From Armillaria gallica (taxonomy: Eukaryota; Basidiomycota; Agaricomycetes; Agaricales; Physalacriaceae), in NCBI GenBank assembly GCA_037576215.1, contig JBANDB010000018.1, positions 1,426,001 through 1,490,000 of the forward strand: 64,000 nt of DNA, given 5' to 3'. Positions 21,985 through 33,764 of this stretch are shown piece after piece. Positions within the stretch are counted from its first letter, which is position 1. The number at the start of each line of letters is the position of its first letter. Under the pieces are notes generated by a model, which was not told the DNA's origin, made no database searches, and saw only the letters and a list, made by a program, of their open reading frames with translations. The position numbers were made by a program, and so were the translations under genes.

Positions 21985-22850
21985 GCATCGGTTTGCCCGC
22001 CTGAGCCTCAATGCTCAAAATGCCTCTTCGCTATATGTCCAGGAGGAACTCGAGGCCTTTCAGACACTTCTAGAGGACACCCCTGGTATATTACCTGCCT
22101 TGGTACACTCCCTGGGCTTCGAATGGAGGACCGTGACCATACACTGGAGAGAAACCTCGAGGAATTTCTCTTCAATTCGTTCAAGAAGCCGGGGATGTCG
22201 AAGCGAGGTGACCAGGGACACCATTCAATATCACAACTTTCATTTCTTCTGATCCGAATCGTGGGAATTCCGTCCATGGAACAATCCCCACCTCTGTATC
22301 CTACAAGGGATGAAATTCAGATGTCCGCTTGGGGATCCTATGCTAACACTCATTGACGTGTACGTACTTTATGTACCTGAATATCTTTATTCCCGTCATC
22401 CATCGGCTGATATTTGAGAAATTCTTGAGGGAGGGACTTTACTATCGAAAATTCCAGTTCGGGGAAGTCGTTCTGATCGCCTGTGCACTCGGGTCCAAGT
22501 ACGTCGATGGCCCTTGATTAATGACAATGGAGGCTGAACAATGAAAACGCGTATCTTGGTACTTCCTGCATTCATATCTCGGCCTATGTTTACCTATTTT
22601 GTCAGGTGTCTTGTAGGTATAGACGGGACCTTTAGCTCGGCGCTGGGTCGGGCGTGTGCCATTTACAATGAGGAGTGCGTATGATCTCTCTCTTTACCGA
22701 CGCTCGAGCTTATTCCCTATAACATTGAAATCGGCCTACTCACCAAATGTGACGAGTATTGGGAACATTCTAACCCCAACAGGTCTTCAAACAACCTTTC
22801 AGCAAACCATCAACTGTGCATGGTATATCTTTCACCGAATTTCTGGTGGG
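21985..22850 (+). pseudogene. Decayed Zn2Cys6 fungal transcription factor
   Basis: Scattered fragments in several frames keep the order of a fungal Zn cluster regulator. Near 22012 is a Cys cluster remnant (PEPQCSKCLFAICPGG). It is followed in another frame by YVQEELEAFQTLLED (22034 on), like the linker helix. At 22368-22510 the Fungal_trans domain start reads IPVIHRLIFEKFLREGLYY, then FGEVVLIACALGSK before a stop. At about 22620 are SSALGRACAIYNEE, and at 22745-22850 CDEYWEHSNPN and, one frame on, VFKQPFSKPS, all family landmarks. The frames are interrupted by stops and large parts of the middle are absent, so it cannot be expressed as a whole protein. The start and end are approximate. Confidence 0.6.
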
Positions 22851-24809
22851 CTACTGACGAAGGTCTTTCCGTTCTCTAGGGATATCCTATGAGCTAGTGT
22901 CTGCTAGCGATCTTCTGCTTTTGAATGTGCAGATAATTCAGACTGGCCACCGTACGCCAATCCTCAACAACTCTACGCCCAAGTAATAAACAGTACTATC
23001 CTTGTACAAACGCCCCTCCAAAGACAAGGAAAGGCACAAAGTATTTTCATGATATAAAGTTTTTCTACAATCATCTGAAAACGCTCAAAAATAGCAACGA
23101 TTACTTTTCGCACGCTCTTCCCTCATAGCCTGTGACTGTCCTTCCTCTTCTGAAATGCTGACCTCCATCCCTCCCACTGTAGCAGTCCAAAAAAAACAGA
23201 GGAATCGGTCTTACCACGCTTGCGTTGTCCCCCCGCTTCATGCCACTTAACCGCGACACACGACGTTAAGCTAAGGGACTTGTTAATTCCGTCCTACTTG
23301 GAGTTACGAGTTAAGGAATCAAACGGCAGAGTCATGAATGTCCCGTTACTCACTGCCCTCACTGCCCTGGGCATCCCACTGTTTAGTTATCTCGATGCTC
23401 CGCCACTGTCACTCCCTGTTCGTTTTAGCAAGCTATTCTCGGTTGCTTCTCTCACATGTGCTCCCTCTACGACCATTTGCTCGATGACATCTTCTCGTAT
23501 CCAAAATCAAACCCAGCCGTAGGCGTCTATTCCAACCTATGATTTCCTTCTACGTAATGCGGTGGCACGGTGCTTCAGATAGAAGTCAAGACTCAAAACA
23601 TATCTGGCGAGTTGCCAAACCTCGCATTGAGGCTCTATTCACTCATGAAACTTTATCACTTCGACGCATCGATACGAGCTCTGAATCTGGCAACCGGTTC
23701 CGATATCGATGAATTTAAGATGAATTGAAGTTCTGTCAGGGTCGAGTTCGCCTCGCAGGACCGAAAATGCTCTATCCTTGTCAGTTAAGGAAAGAGAATC
23801 ATATCAATGGATCTTTTGGTGTTCTTTTTGCTCACCGGATTTGGCTTATCTCCAACAGTTGGCATTGCGGACTTGAATAGCAATTAATATCTCAGGGACC
23901 TTTACATGAGGAACTGAGTTCTCAATAAGACCGCGGCGTAAAGCTATATGCTGTCACAACTAAGCGCCGACATTATCATACCCGCTTGGTTGAGGAACGT
24001 GCGGTAGCGTCAGTCTACTATCGGCTTCTATACATGTCCTATTGACCTTATCGTAATCCCTTGGTGAAGCGTCTCATATATAGGCACCTATCGAAGGAGC
24101 ATTTTCATCCACTAAGTACTCCCACAAGTTCCGTACTTGCATTAGAAACGAATGGAGCGCTTCTCTCAAATATCGAGCGCTAAAAGGTGAACGTCTTACA
24201 GGATGAATGGTCTCAGCCTTCTGCACGTGGGGAGAGAAGACAGCACGGTGTTCTTTATGGCTCTTAGGTTCTTATGCGTAGACTATCCGACCTCAAGGTT
24301 ACGACCGTATATGACAGTGTGTGTTATGTGCGAGCAAGGGAGCACGTCACAAAGATGTCTACGTCATCTGTTTTCAGTTCATTGCTTACCGTTGACATCG
24401 ATCATCCTTGGTAGGAGCAGTAGCGCCTAGCAGCGCAAGTTAAGCGCTCGCTAGAATCGACTGAGATCAGGGTCTAATTCGAAGCTCTTAGGAACGATCA
24501 CAACAAGGCGTCTACGAAGCTGGTTGATTGATCTGGCGAGAAGCGATACCAGAACCTACTAGGTAATGATCAGATACCGCCCGATAGCTATGATCTATAT
24601 TGTTCTTTACGGGTTAGACGCCTACCACATGCCGGTCTCGTTAGCCATGATTTCGCATTAGGTGCTAGTCATGACTTGTAAGGGTGTCAAATTTAGGTTT
24701 TTGATCTGTATCCTGGAGTAGAAAACCTCGGATCTTACAAGAGCCCACATGAAAACTCGATCAAAAGTTGGAGTTATGACTACAGAGAACACCGGTATGG
24801 CAACACCAC
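22851..24809. other. Gene-free stretch, no feature recognised
   Basis: No motif, repeat or splice-consistent open frame found on either strand. The frames at 23220-23522 and 24203-24430 carry no recognisable domain. It may hold the unrecognisable rest of the decayed Zn2Cys6 gene. Confidence 0.4.
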
Positions 24810-25989
24810 CTACTCAATTGTCTTTCTCTTTCTTTGTGGCGCATTCACACTAATCTCCATCAATCCTCTCCCGTTCAAACCCTTACACTGATTCTCAATC
24901 ATCCTTCTCAACGCATGCCCCTCCTCTCCTCGAATGATTCCGCGCACCTCCTCTATCGTCGTCAGCATACACAGAGCAACGTCAAAAAACCTCCACAGGC
25001 GCGCGTCGAATAGTGCGTTGTCGGTGCTATGAACCTGTATGGACACAGTAATTGATCGTAAAGCGACTCCGCTCTTGAAACTTTGGATCCACCACGCAAG
25101 GATCAAGCTCGGATGGATGTATTGTCCCAATGAACCGTCAGTCTCGTTCAGGTTAAAAGAGACGATCTCGATACCCGAAAGATCAAGGGGTTTCGGATTG
25201 CACCACCTAGAATCTTCTCGCAATTAGCTGCGAAAGTGCTTACCATAAAATATACGACTTACCTTTCTGCATGCCACCTAGATGCAACACCCGAAGGTTC
25301 GGCGCCAAATCTATCACCTGCGCCAAACTCATGAAATCCTCCACAAAGAGCCCACATATGGTCAACTTTTTCAATCGATCCAAGGAGATCGGAGAAACGG
25401 GATTGACAAAGGCTCGGAGTAAAGACCCTCCATATAGTGCTAACTCCTTGGGTCGGGGTTTTGCGTCCGAGAAGTCCATCTTGACGGCGGAGTACGCCTT
25501 TGTGTTGCATCGGACATTTGACAGACACAGCCTTCGGAGTCCCAGGAAGGATCTGAGAAACTGGTTCAACATACGAACATCTGTGATATTGACCGTATAC
25601 AATTCCAAGGATGCAACTGATAGGTGTCGGCTCGTTAAGGCACTAATCATATCCTCTGGGAGCATTGACCAATCCACGAGTCCCAGGATGGAGATGTGCT
25701 CCAAACGATCAAAGGATGAAATGATGCGAGGCATGGTGGCGTTGAACAAATCATCGTTTGATAACCGGATGGCGCGTACATGTGGAGATATAGAGATCAG
25801 GGCGTCTATGGAGCAGCATGACTCAAGTTTGATTGAAATTCCGCGTATGAGGTGAAATAGATGGGGACGGGTGTATACGGAGAAGCTATGTGAGACGAGG
25901 GAGCAGGTTTTGAGGGTAATGCAGTCGAGACGAAAGTTATCAATGATATTTCGTATGATATTACGTGAGGCGGGAGTGCTCGCAGTCAT
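24810..25989 (-). CDS. F-box/LRR-like protein
   Basis: Two exons (25989-25263 and 25216-24810) joined by a 46-base intron give 377 residues. The N-terminus IIRNIIDNFRLDCITLKTCSLVSHSFSVYTRPHLF matches the second half of the basidiomycete F-box (LKxCSLVxxxF...RPHLF), but the usual LPxEI is replaced by ASRNI, so the box is degenerate. It is followed by Leu-rich segments (LEHISILGLVDWSMLPEDM, LRRLCLSNVRC, LKKLTICGLFVEDF, LRVLHLGGMQK). The acceptor GCGAG (25217) is the only one that keeps the frame. An ATG 102 bases farther upstream is also in frame (26091); I chose 25989 because homology-like sequence begins there. Confidence 0.72.
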
Positions 25990-26949
25990 CGCAAGAGAAT
26001 TTTTGGTCGTATCACCGATGTATCTAAGTTCAACTGAATTGATTGTTAGACAAAACATGCAGGGACTCCTGAACTTACAGCTGAATGGCAAGGTTGGATA
26101 GTATCTCGACGGAGAAAGGACTTTGGTAGCAATCCTATGTGTCGTCGCTAGTAAATGGTGGTGCTAAGAACGAAATATTTTTCACGATGTGTAGCGATGT
26201 AACTATACCTTGAATCCAATAGCAGCTGGATCCTCGACACAAAGGTAAGGGAGGCGAGATAGTGAAAAGCGCCTAAACTCGAGGTCCTTAAGTAGCATAC
26301 GGGATGGCTTCCGATGATTTGCCTCGTGACACGCAATAGACGCCTAGAAAGTTTTCCCACCCGATTGTCGTATAATCATAACTTTAGTTGCAGAGTATTT
26401 GTTAAGCGCGCTTGCATGCCGTCTGTGACCGAGCGCCTCTTTCTCAGGACGTAGATGATTAGACGGCGAATAGTAACATACGGCGCTTAAAATTACGAAC
26501 TGGAGGCCGTGTGAAGTGAGTGACATAGATCAGCGTCTATCGTCCCTTACCCTGTTGTGATCAGTAGCCGCTGGTGAACATCTGAAAGCAACAATTAGAA
26601 GCGTTCTGGTAAATTAACTTCCTAAATTAACCCTGACCTTGAGAAAGAGCACACGGACGGATAGCGACAGGAACTCACCACATCATGCAAGCGCATTTCA
26701 TTTGTTCGGATATTCAGAGCCCGAAGGTCGCTGTATGAAAATAACACGGACCTGGTTCCGTAGTGATGAATAAAAACTGGGGTACCATTCTCTCGCTGAT
26801 AGATAATATCTGAGTCTTTTCGACAAGAGAAAGAATTGATGAACGGATTAGATAAAATCGTAATCGCGACTGGCGCTGGAGGACTTCGGTACCGATTTGA
26901 ATTATTGAATGTGAATCGAATTCATTTAAACGCGGAAACACTATGTCAC

Positions 26950-26981
26950 AGATCTATCTGACACAAACGACAGATAGATCT
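26950..26981. repeat. Perfect hairpin, 11-bp stem
   Basis: AGATCTATCTG (26950-26960) and CAGATAGATCT (26971-26981) are perfect complements around a 10-base loop. It lies in gene-free DNA; function unknown. Confidence 0.55.
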
Positions 26982-28085
26982 TTGTCAGATCAAAATGTGC
27001 ACTGGATGAGAACAGATTAGTATCTTTTAAAGGCAGGCATTTGTCCTGAGTCGAACCATAGAGCGCTTGCATGGGCGTATCGAACAGTGAGCAAAAGAAT
27101 GGTCGCCAAGACTAGTGTCTTCTCCCGATTTATTGAGGCGCTCGCCACATCTGAGCGTTGAACCAGGTGGCTAGACCTAAAGAAATCATCAACAAAGGAT
27201 GCGGCCTAGAATCACCGTCTACATGCCTCGGGATGAAGAATTTCGAAGAAATCACTGTTTGTTAGAATGGTAATGAGAGCGTCTTCGTGAAATTGGGGCA
27301 GAACGAATTGCCAAAGTATCATTCGCCATAAGGAAGTCAAAGTGAAGTCCTAGCCGCTGACGAATTAGTGCTTATTGCAGTATGTACGACGTTCTCTAAG
27401 CGCCCCACACTGCCGGGAAGCATAAAATTTTCAAGTGTTGCATTCATAGATTGATCATTTATCGGAGATGGTGGCACTGTCCAAGTTGTTGACGTCGCGA
27501 AGGATGACGCGTTTCCGGAAAGATCCGGGACGGCCTCCTGAAGTATGTTCAACCTCCGGCCCGCGACACTCCCGCGGGTCGTTCATGCCGTGGCAGCCAG
27601 GATCCTTACTGCCTCGCTTCTCCGGATACGAGACGCCGCCCAAGTTTTACTCGTTCCCGAACTGAAACGATCACTGATCTTGGACTGATGAGACTGCTTT
27701 TCTGGGTGTGTTCATCCAATGTTCATCAGCAGTTCGTGGCACGGTGTGATGGCGGACTAGCGCACTTACTATACCCACTCAGTCAATGACCTGCCGTTGC
27801 TCTGATGACTCAAGTCGTTTCTTCTATGATGTCCTTTTCAGCTCCAGCAACTTCCACTCTCCTAAATATGCCTACGGCTTGAGGAAGAAGTGTGCGGTCG
27901 TCGCTCACTGCTGTCGTGGCTCTGAAAGGGTGGCATCCTTTGGTTATTTGTTCATCCTGATTCTCCAGGATTCTCCTTGTTTTTAGTCCTGTCTGCGTCT
28001 ACTTTGCACTCGGTCCCCACTCCCATTCTGTCTTTCATGAGAACAAGTGTCACGTCGCTGTAGAGTCTCCGCTCGGAAAGGTACA

Positions 28086-28470
28086 TATAAAGAGGTTCGA
28101 AGTATCCAACAGCGTCTCACTTACACGAAAGCGATACACAATGTGAGACTCTCCTTTAACTCCATCCTCGCGGCAGTCTTTGCTGCATCTGCATTTGCGG
28201 CGCCCCGTGCTGAGTTCCCGAACAGATGCCATCTGGACTATCAAGACTACCTAAATGGTCACTTGGGACACATCGAGCCTTCCAGACCAATGATCACAAA
28301 TAGCAACACAGCAGCTTCAGGCTCACCAAGGACGGAAGGCAGCCGCCAGATAGTACCTGCACGCCACTTTGTTATGATAGAAATGGTGTCGTTATCACTA
28401 CACCATACGGTTGTTTCGATGGCCTCAGTTGACCTTCTTGGGGAAGTATTGAGATGGAGGTACCTTTAGG
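28086..28470 (+). pseudogene. Small secreted-protein gene remnant with broken start
   Basis: A TATAAA at 28086-28091 lies 50 bases before an ATG at 28141, but the next codon is TGA. Shifted by two bases, from GTG 28143, the frame reads RLSFNSILAAVFAASAFAAP, a convincing signal peptide with Ala-Ala-Pro cleavage context. About 85 further residues then run without a stop to 28469. The simplest reading is a two-base (TG) duplication after the start of a small secreted protein. Alternatively AT|GTGAGA is a splice donor. The mature part has one Cys and no known domain. Confidence 0.35.
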
Positions 28471-29431
28471 TCACGGCGGGCGGCAACTTCACGATCATTG
28501 GTGACTGACCTCGTTATTCTTCGAGTTATATAATTACTAGCAACTCTCGACTTCCAGTCTTCGGTAAATCTGGTAATTGAGGCTACGAGTTCCATCGTTG
28601 GTGGCTGAGGCTTCTACTTCTTTCCACCTTCGACGTTATCTGTAACACAAATCTTCACGTTGATATATCACGCGGTGTGCATTACGCATCAAAGATAGCA
28701 TATTTGTGCATTGCCAGTTTGCATAATATCTATAGGAGACTCGTCCCAGACGAAATCTTGGTTTCATTCTGTATGTACATGAATCTCCGAGAGTCGCCAA
28801 GAGATGCAGGTAAATCAATGAAGTTACAGAAGAGATGGGCACGAGGCTGTTCAGACTTCTACATTTAAAAATAAAAATGGGCGTTATAAAACCAGTCCAT
28901 ACTCTACGAACTAGGAAACCTGTTCATATCTATAACGAAGCGCTTCGTGTATGCGGGGTCTCTATGATCAAGACCAGTTGACAACCGTTGCCTTGCGAGC
29001 GTCACGATCACTTGGCCTAGTCGTTGAGCTCCGAGAAGATGAAACAAGTAGAACACCTCAATACGCATGTTATGTGGGTGAAGTCTGATGATCATCTATT
29101 TCTGACGTGATTTCAAGGAATTCAAATCACACAACGATACTCGAGTCTTATTTTGAAGCACTGTGTTGTGGCTTGGATAGCAGGACCTATAGCAGGACCT
29201 TAGCCATCATTTTGGCGGTCCCACCTACACAGGTCGAGATATCTCACCCGGTCATAAAACATGCAGTATCTACATCAAGGTTTGATAATAATAGTCGTAA
29301 CCAATAGAACAGTTCTTTGGCTATGATGCGCCGAAGCGTACGAAAATAACTCATTAACGTTGCTATATGTATTCTTTAGAAAGTTCGTAGTTTATTCTGG
29401 TAGTGGAGAATCCTTCCCTGTATATTTTCTG

Positions 29432-30633
29432 CTAAGGTTTGATAGTTTCAGGCCGACTATCCCGGAATTTGAGTACTTCATTCGTGATGCAGACTTCTAA
29501 GGGTTTTGGCAGTGTGCTTGACTCGGGAGTATTGCTCGTTGGTATTATTGATTGCTGCGACCGCCTGAATAGCTCGTGTAGCTTGATAGATCCGGAAGAA
29601 GGCGGGGATGAACTGTACTCGTCTGGAGATCTGTTCGCGGATCTTATTATAATAAGATTGAAAGCGATCGACACGAGTTGTATTTCCTACCAGAATCACA
29701 ATAAATAAGAGAGCAGCGGTTAAAGGGAGAGAGTGCACTTACAAGATCAGCAGCAATGAGCCCAAACTTCCCACCAGAAAGAAATGTGATAAACGCCAGA
29801 CAGGCAGCTAAGGTGCATAGCGCACCCGACTCGATGATTAGCCGGACAGAGCGTTGAAATCGGGACCCTTTGCGTTGAATGCGGTACTGTGATGATTGAC
29901 GATCGACAATGGTGATTCGCCATGCAATGAGAGCTAAGGAAATTCTTTAGCTCATACATATTGGGCCTAAGGTTGACTGACCAGTTGTGAGGATATTTTG
30001 GACTATCGTCAGGGCGAGAAAAATGACCCAATACCTCTCATGGGAAAATCGCTGTACGGTGTCAGGAGAAGGCAGACCCATTGGATTGGATCTGACTCGT
30101 TCTACTGCTGAATAGATTGTTATTATCACGGAACCCGTCCATACGAGAACAGGTAATGCTATGACGATCCATCGTTTCATGTAAATGATCCAGCAACGGT
30201 ATATCTGTTTAGAGTAGTAAGTTCCGAAGGACGTGGGTGAGTGGCTTGCAAGGAAATACCAGGATTGCATCAACAGTTACTACAGCCATGCCGATTCCCA
30301 ATGACTGTATACTGATTAGCCACCGGAAACCAATACAGGATAACCACGGACGCTCACCACAATAACGTCCACCCAACTTCTTTCGGATTTAGGGGCGTGG
30401 AAAGTTCTCGCAAGGGCACAAGAGACGTGCATAGTCGTGAGGATTAGTAATAAAAGAGTGACGATAATGAATTTCCAGTTGGGTCTTTTGTTCAATTCGA
30501 ATTCCGGGCATCGTTCCCATACGAGGTAGCGCATGCAGAGGAAGAAGGAAACGAGATAGACTCCGAAGAATGTACTTTCCAGAAAGAGGCTGGTGATATA
30601 GGTATTCATGAGACCAAAATCGTCTTCGGACAT
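29432..30633 (-). CDS. Heptahelical membrane protein of a basidiomycete family
   Basis: Five exons (30633-30358, 30304-30260, 30204-29982, 29933-29743, 29686-29432) sum to 990 bases, 329 residues. About seven hydrophobic segments can be read, such as SLFLESTFFGVYLVSFFLC, FIIVTLLLLILTTMHVSCAL, SLGIGMAVVTVDAIL, VIALPVLVWTGSVIITIYS, FLALTIVQNILTTALIAW and GALCTLAACLAFITFL. The motif VDAIL-IYRCWIIYMKRW, made by joining a 45-base exon, is the mark of a large Agaricomycete seven-helix family of unknown role. Near the end AFNLIIIRSA precedes a Ser/Pro-rich cytoplasmic tail. Start ATG 30631-30633 gives MSEDDFGLMNTYITS. A receptor function is only suggested by topology. Confidence 0.82.
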
Positions 30634-31741
30634 GTCGTAGAGGTGAATGTGGATGCTCGTGAGCAGCTAGAGCTTTTATACCAAAGAGATATCAGGGAAA
30701 TCAATGCATTTCCAGTGTGGAGACACCGAGGCAGCTTTCATAGGACCATGTTTTAGTCCGAGTGGCGGTCCTGGGCAATATTCTGTCGATTGGGACGGAA
30801 CACTTACAGGGAGTAGGACATTGATTAAGACAGGATCAGAGGACCATTTCGTGTAGCAGGTCATTTAGAGGGCGCCGGACTCAGTTGCGTCCTAGTATGA
30901 GTTTATGAACAAACGGTAGACGATGGAAACTACGCTCGGATCACACAGAAGGGAGAACAGCATAGGCTGGTATTGATATACTGTGCGCGCAAATGATGTG
31001 ACTCGAGGAACCTGATAATATGATGGTCGGAGATACAAAAATCATAGAGCTCATGTAGGCGGATACTGTGACACTGGAAGCCAATCAGCGAAGTCTGGGT
31101 CGAAAAGACGAAACAAATGGGCCAAACTGAATATTTGTTTTGGATTTCGCCCAACTACAAAAATTTATCATTCAGCCGGAAACCTCAAATTATGATGCGA
31201 ACATTGTTTGGTTTCTAATCGTATCATCAGTGTTTCTGCAAGTACCGAACCTGAGACAAGCGCCAAACCCTGATCAATATTCAAGCTGTCGCTCTTACGA
31301 GGAGCGAAAACGACGGAAATATTATGCGCTGCCACCATTTAGTAGACAGCGTGCTCTTGCGCAAATTGCATGAGTAAACAGCGAACAGCCTTGGTTGAAA
31401 GAAACGAAAGAAAGATGGAGCAATCATGGATTATGACGCATGCTTTGAAACGAGAGAATGCGCAGTGACACAGATAGTGCACCTGTAAAAGTTATCAGCG
31501 AATGACTAGGTAGTGGTATTAAGGACTACAAACTTGCGAAGAACCGCAAGTGAATGCAGCCGCGTTCGTGCAGCTGAGACCTTGCATCGAGACTCGTAGA
31601 CGCTGAAGCTCGAAAAATCGGGATAAAATGAAATCAAAGACGCATTCTAACAGCAACAGAAGCTTGAATACTACAGTCTGAGATGCGGGAAAAGAAAGAA
31701 AGTGCCAGTAAAGGGATTAAACAAAGAGGGGAGGGGTAAAA

Positions 31742-31823
31742 CAAGGGGTTGGCGGACCGTTGTTCCGGCACATCGGGTCGGTCGGTCGGTCGACCTCACG
31801 ACGCCTAAAAAAGTTTTTGGACC
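31742..31823 (+). repeat. Dispersed GGTC-rich repeat, copy A
   Basis: Starts AAGGGGTTGGCGGACCG, passes CCGGCACATC, then a (GGTC)4 run, then CCTAAAAAAGTTTTTGGACC. Its first 33 bases (31742-31774) are the reverse complement of 40498-40530 with one mismatch, and the second half resembles copy B at 32196-32243. Confidence 0.6.
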
Positions 31824-32195
31824 TCACCTGCTCCAACTGAAAAACATAACCATTCAAGCATTATGACGTGTTTCATAGCATATATTCAAGCTGTTTACTA
31901 TCTTTCTAACAGGGATTCACCAGAAATTTCAGTGAACAAGGACAGAACTTCAAGAAAGAAACATTTGCCGGTGTTGCCACTTGCCCTGGCATAGATCAAA
32001 CATGGTCCATGGTGCTCCAGTGAGCAGTCTAAATCAAGAAAGATAATATAATGCATTAAAGTATCGTCAGGTCATGCCAAACCCGCAACTTACAAGCTCA
32101 AGAACGGGTCGACTCAGGGGTCTTGCAAGAATCAAAGGGTACGATGTCGTCATATAGATCATGTGATACGTCTAACTTTGGGATATTATTCTCAC

Positions 32196-32243
32196 GGGGG
32201 TCGGTCGGTCGAGCCAGTGAGGGCTAAAATATTTTTTGGACCC
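32196..32243 (+). repeat. Dispersed GGTC-rich repeat, copy B
   Basis: GGGGGTCGGTCGGTCGAG, then AGGGCTAAAATATTTTTTGG and ACCC. Same order as the second half of copy A, in the same orientation, about 420 bases away. A CCTTGGGGT and CGCGGCACATCACG downstream (to about 32330) may be a displaced first half. Confidence 0.5.
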
Positions 32244-33764
32244 GATATCATGTATTTAAAATGCGCAAACCCCTTGGGGTAAAAGTCGACAACGTATCGG
32301 TCTGCCGCGGCATGATCCGCGGCACATCACGTTTCCATACCGATGCTTGACCGATGCCCTACGTTGACTTTTGGTCGACTTCCCTTCCCCCGGGCCCATG
32401 AAGACATCGTTGCAACTCTTCGGGTACTGTGCTGTTGTCTCTGTCTTGAGGGAATAGGCGATACAATCACTATACAGACATACGACTGACGGTAGGGGAC
32501 CAGACCACCGCTCCTCGGAGTCTCATCAAGTATAGATTCCACAGGTACCATCTCGGCAGGACTACAATTGGTGTTGTGCCAGCTATTCACGTCCCCGAAT
32601 ATATGTGCCTACGAATGGGAATGATACTGTGACATAATTCGCGTAAATTATGACGGACCGTGAGCTGGATAATTTTCGACAACTATTATCGACCTCTGGG
32701 TTTATGACAGTCTTTCTATGGCGGGTGGAATATTTTTGAGGCTCCTTTCTCTTACCTGCGACGTTGTTCGCTGTATATCGGTCCCCCCAAACAAGGGCGA
32801 ATCTAATGATGTTCTGCGGGATAAATGGATGTACGTTTCTGGGCACAACTCGTTACTGCCATTAGGTGGTGAGTCTCCCATCCCGTCGAAATTTATATCG
32901 TTAATCCTCTGGGTAGGCAAATACACAGATGGACCGACGACAGCAAATAAAAGAGGAACGCGGCCTCATAGGATTCCGGATAACTTCCATTGACATAGCC
33001 GAGCGGCGAGCACGCGCCTCCCGGTCTCATACAAGATAAGTGGAACGAACATTTCAGCAAAAGACTGATACTCGCGAGCCAACGGTGAGATTTTCAGATT
33101 GATTCTAAACACTGATGCGATGAATCAAATCCAGGCTGTGGCCGACGAATGATGCCCGGAACAATCGATCCCAGCTAGTGTCCTTGTGGCACGAATAGTA
33201 GGGTGAGACTCCGACGCAGCGTCTTCATACACATCGTTCGCCGATTCATTGATGTCCCGTTACTAGCAATTATTAGTCCCCTATATGCAAGCCCAGCCTT
33301 CGGTGTTAGGTCTACTAGTGTGCGAGTCACTGCTTCCCGTGTTTTTGTGACGTCTTGCTGAATATATTACCGAAATGGCAGCCTATCTAATGTACCACCT
33401 CAGCCAGGTGGCGCTCTTATCAGAACTTCGACGTGATGAATAGGGATGCCAAGTACGACAGGCATGTCCACCCACGATAGGCGCGTGGGCGGGAATCTTG
33501 GTTTGACGGCACATTCTGCTCCGAAAGTACTTGATCTTCCTGCTAACAGGCCGGCCTAGGTAATATATGTTTGTGCTCAATCATAGCGGCGCGAGTTTTG
33601 CGCTCAATTACCAATTGCACTCAACAATGATGTTTTCCGCACCGCTCAAAGGAGCGTGATCATGTGACAAGTTATACACCTCTGCTTTCTAAACGGAAGA
33701 GGTAGCTTTTTGTTCAACGGTGTACCGTTGCCACTAAACCACACCAACATCACTATCCAACACG

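Larger units (their letters stand above)
25990..29431. other. Gene-poor stretch
   Basis: Apart from a small secreted-protein remnant near 28141 and a hairpin at 26950-26981, I see no gene. A short direct duplication ATAGCAGGACCT occurs at about 29178 and 29191. Many short frames exist but none has a motif or consistent splicing. Confidence 0.4.
30634..33764. other. Gene-poor stretch with GGTC-rich repeats
   Basis: No gene recognised. It holds two copies of a dispersed repeat (31742-31823 and 32196-32243). Open frames at 31140-31373, 32327-32590, 32583-32846 and 32718-32993 lack motifs. Confidence 0.4.

Noticed and set aside
25271..25855. Plus-strand 194-codon frame
   Set aside because: Antisense to the F-box/LRR gene at 24810-25989.
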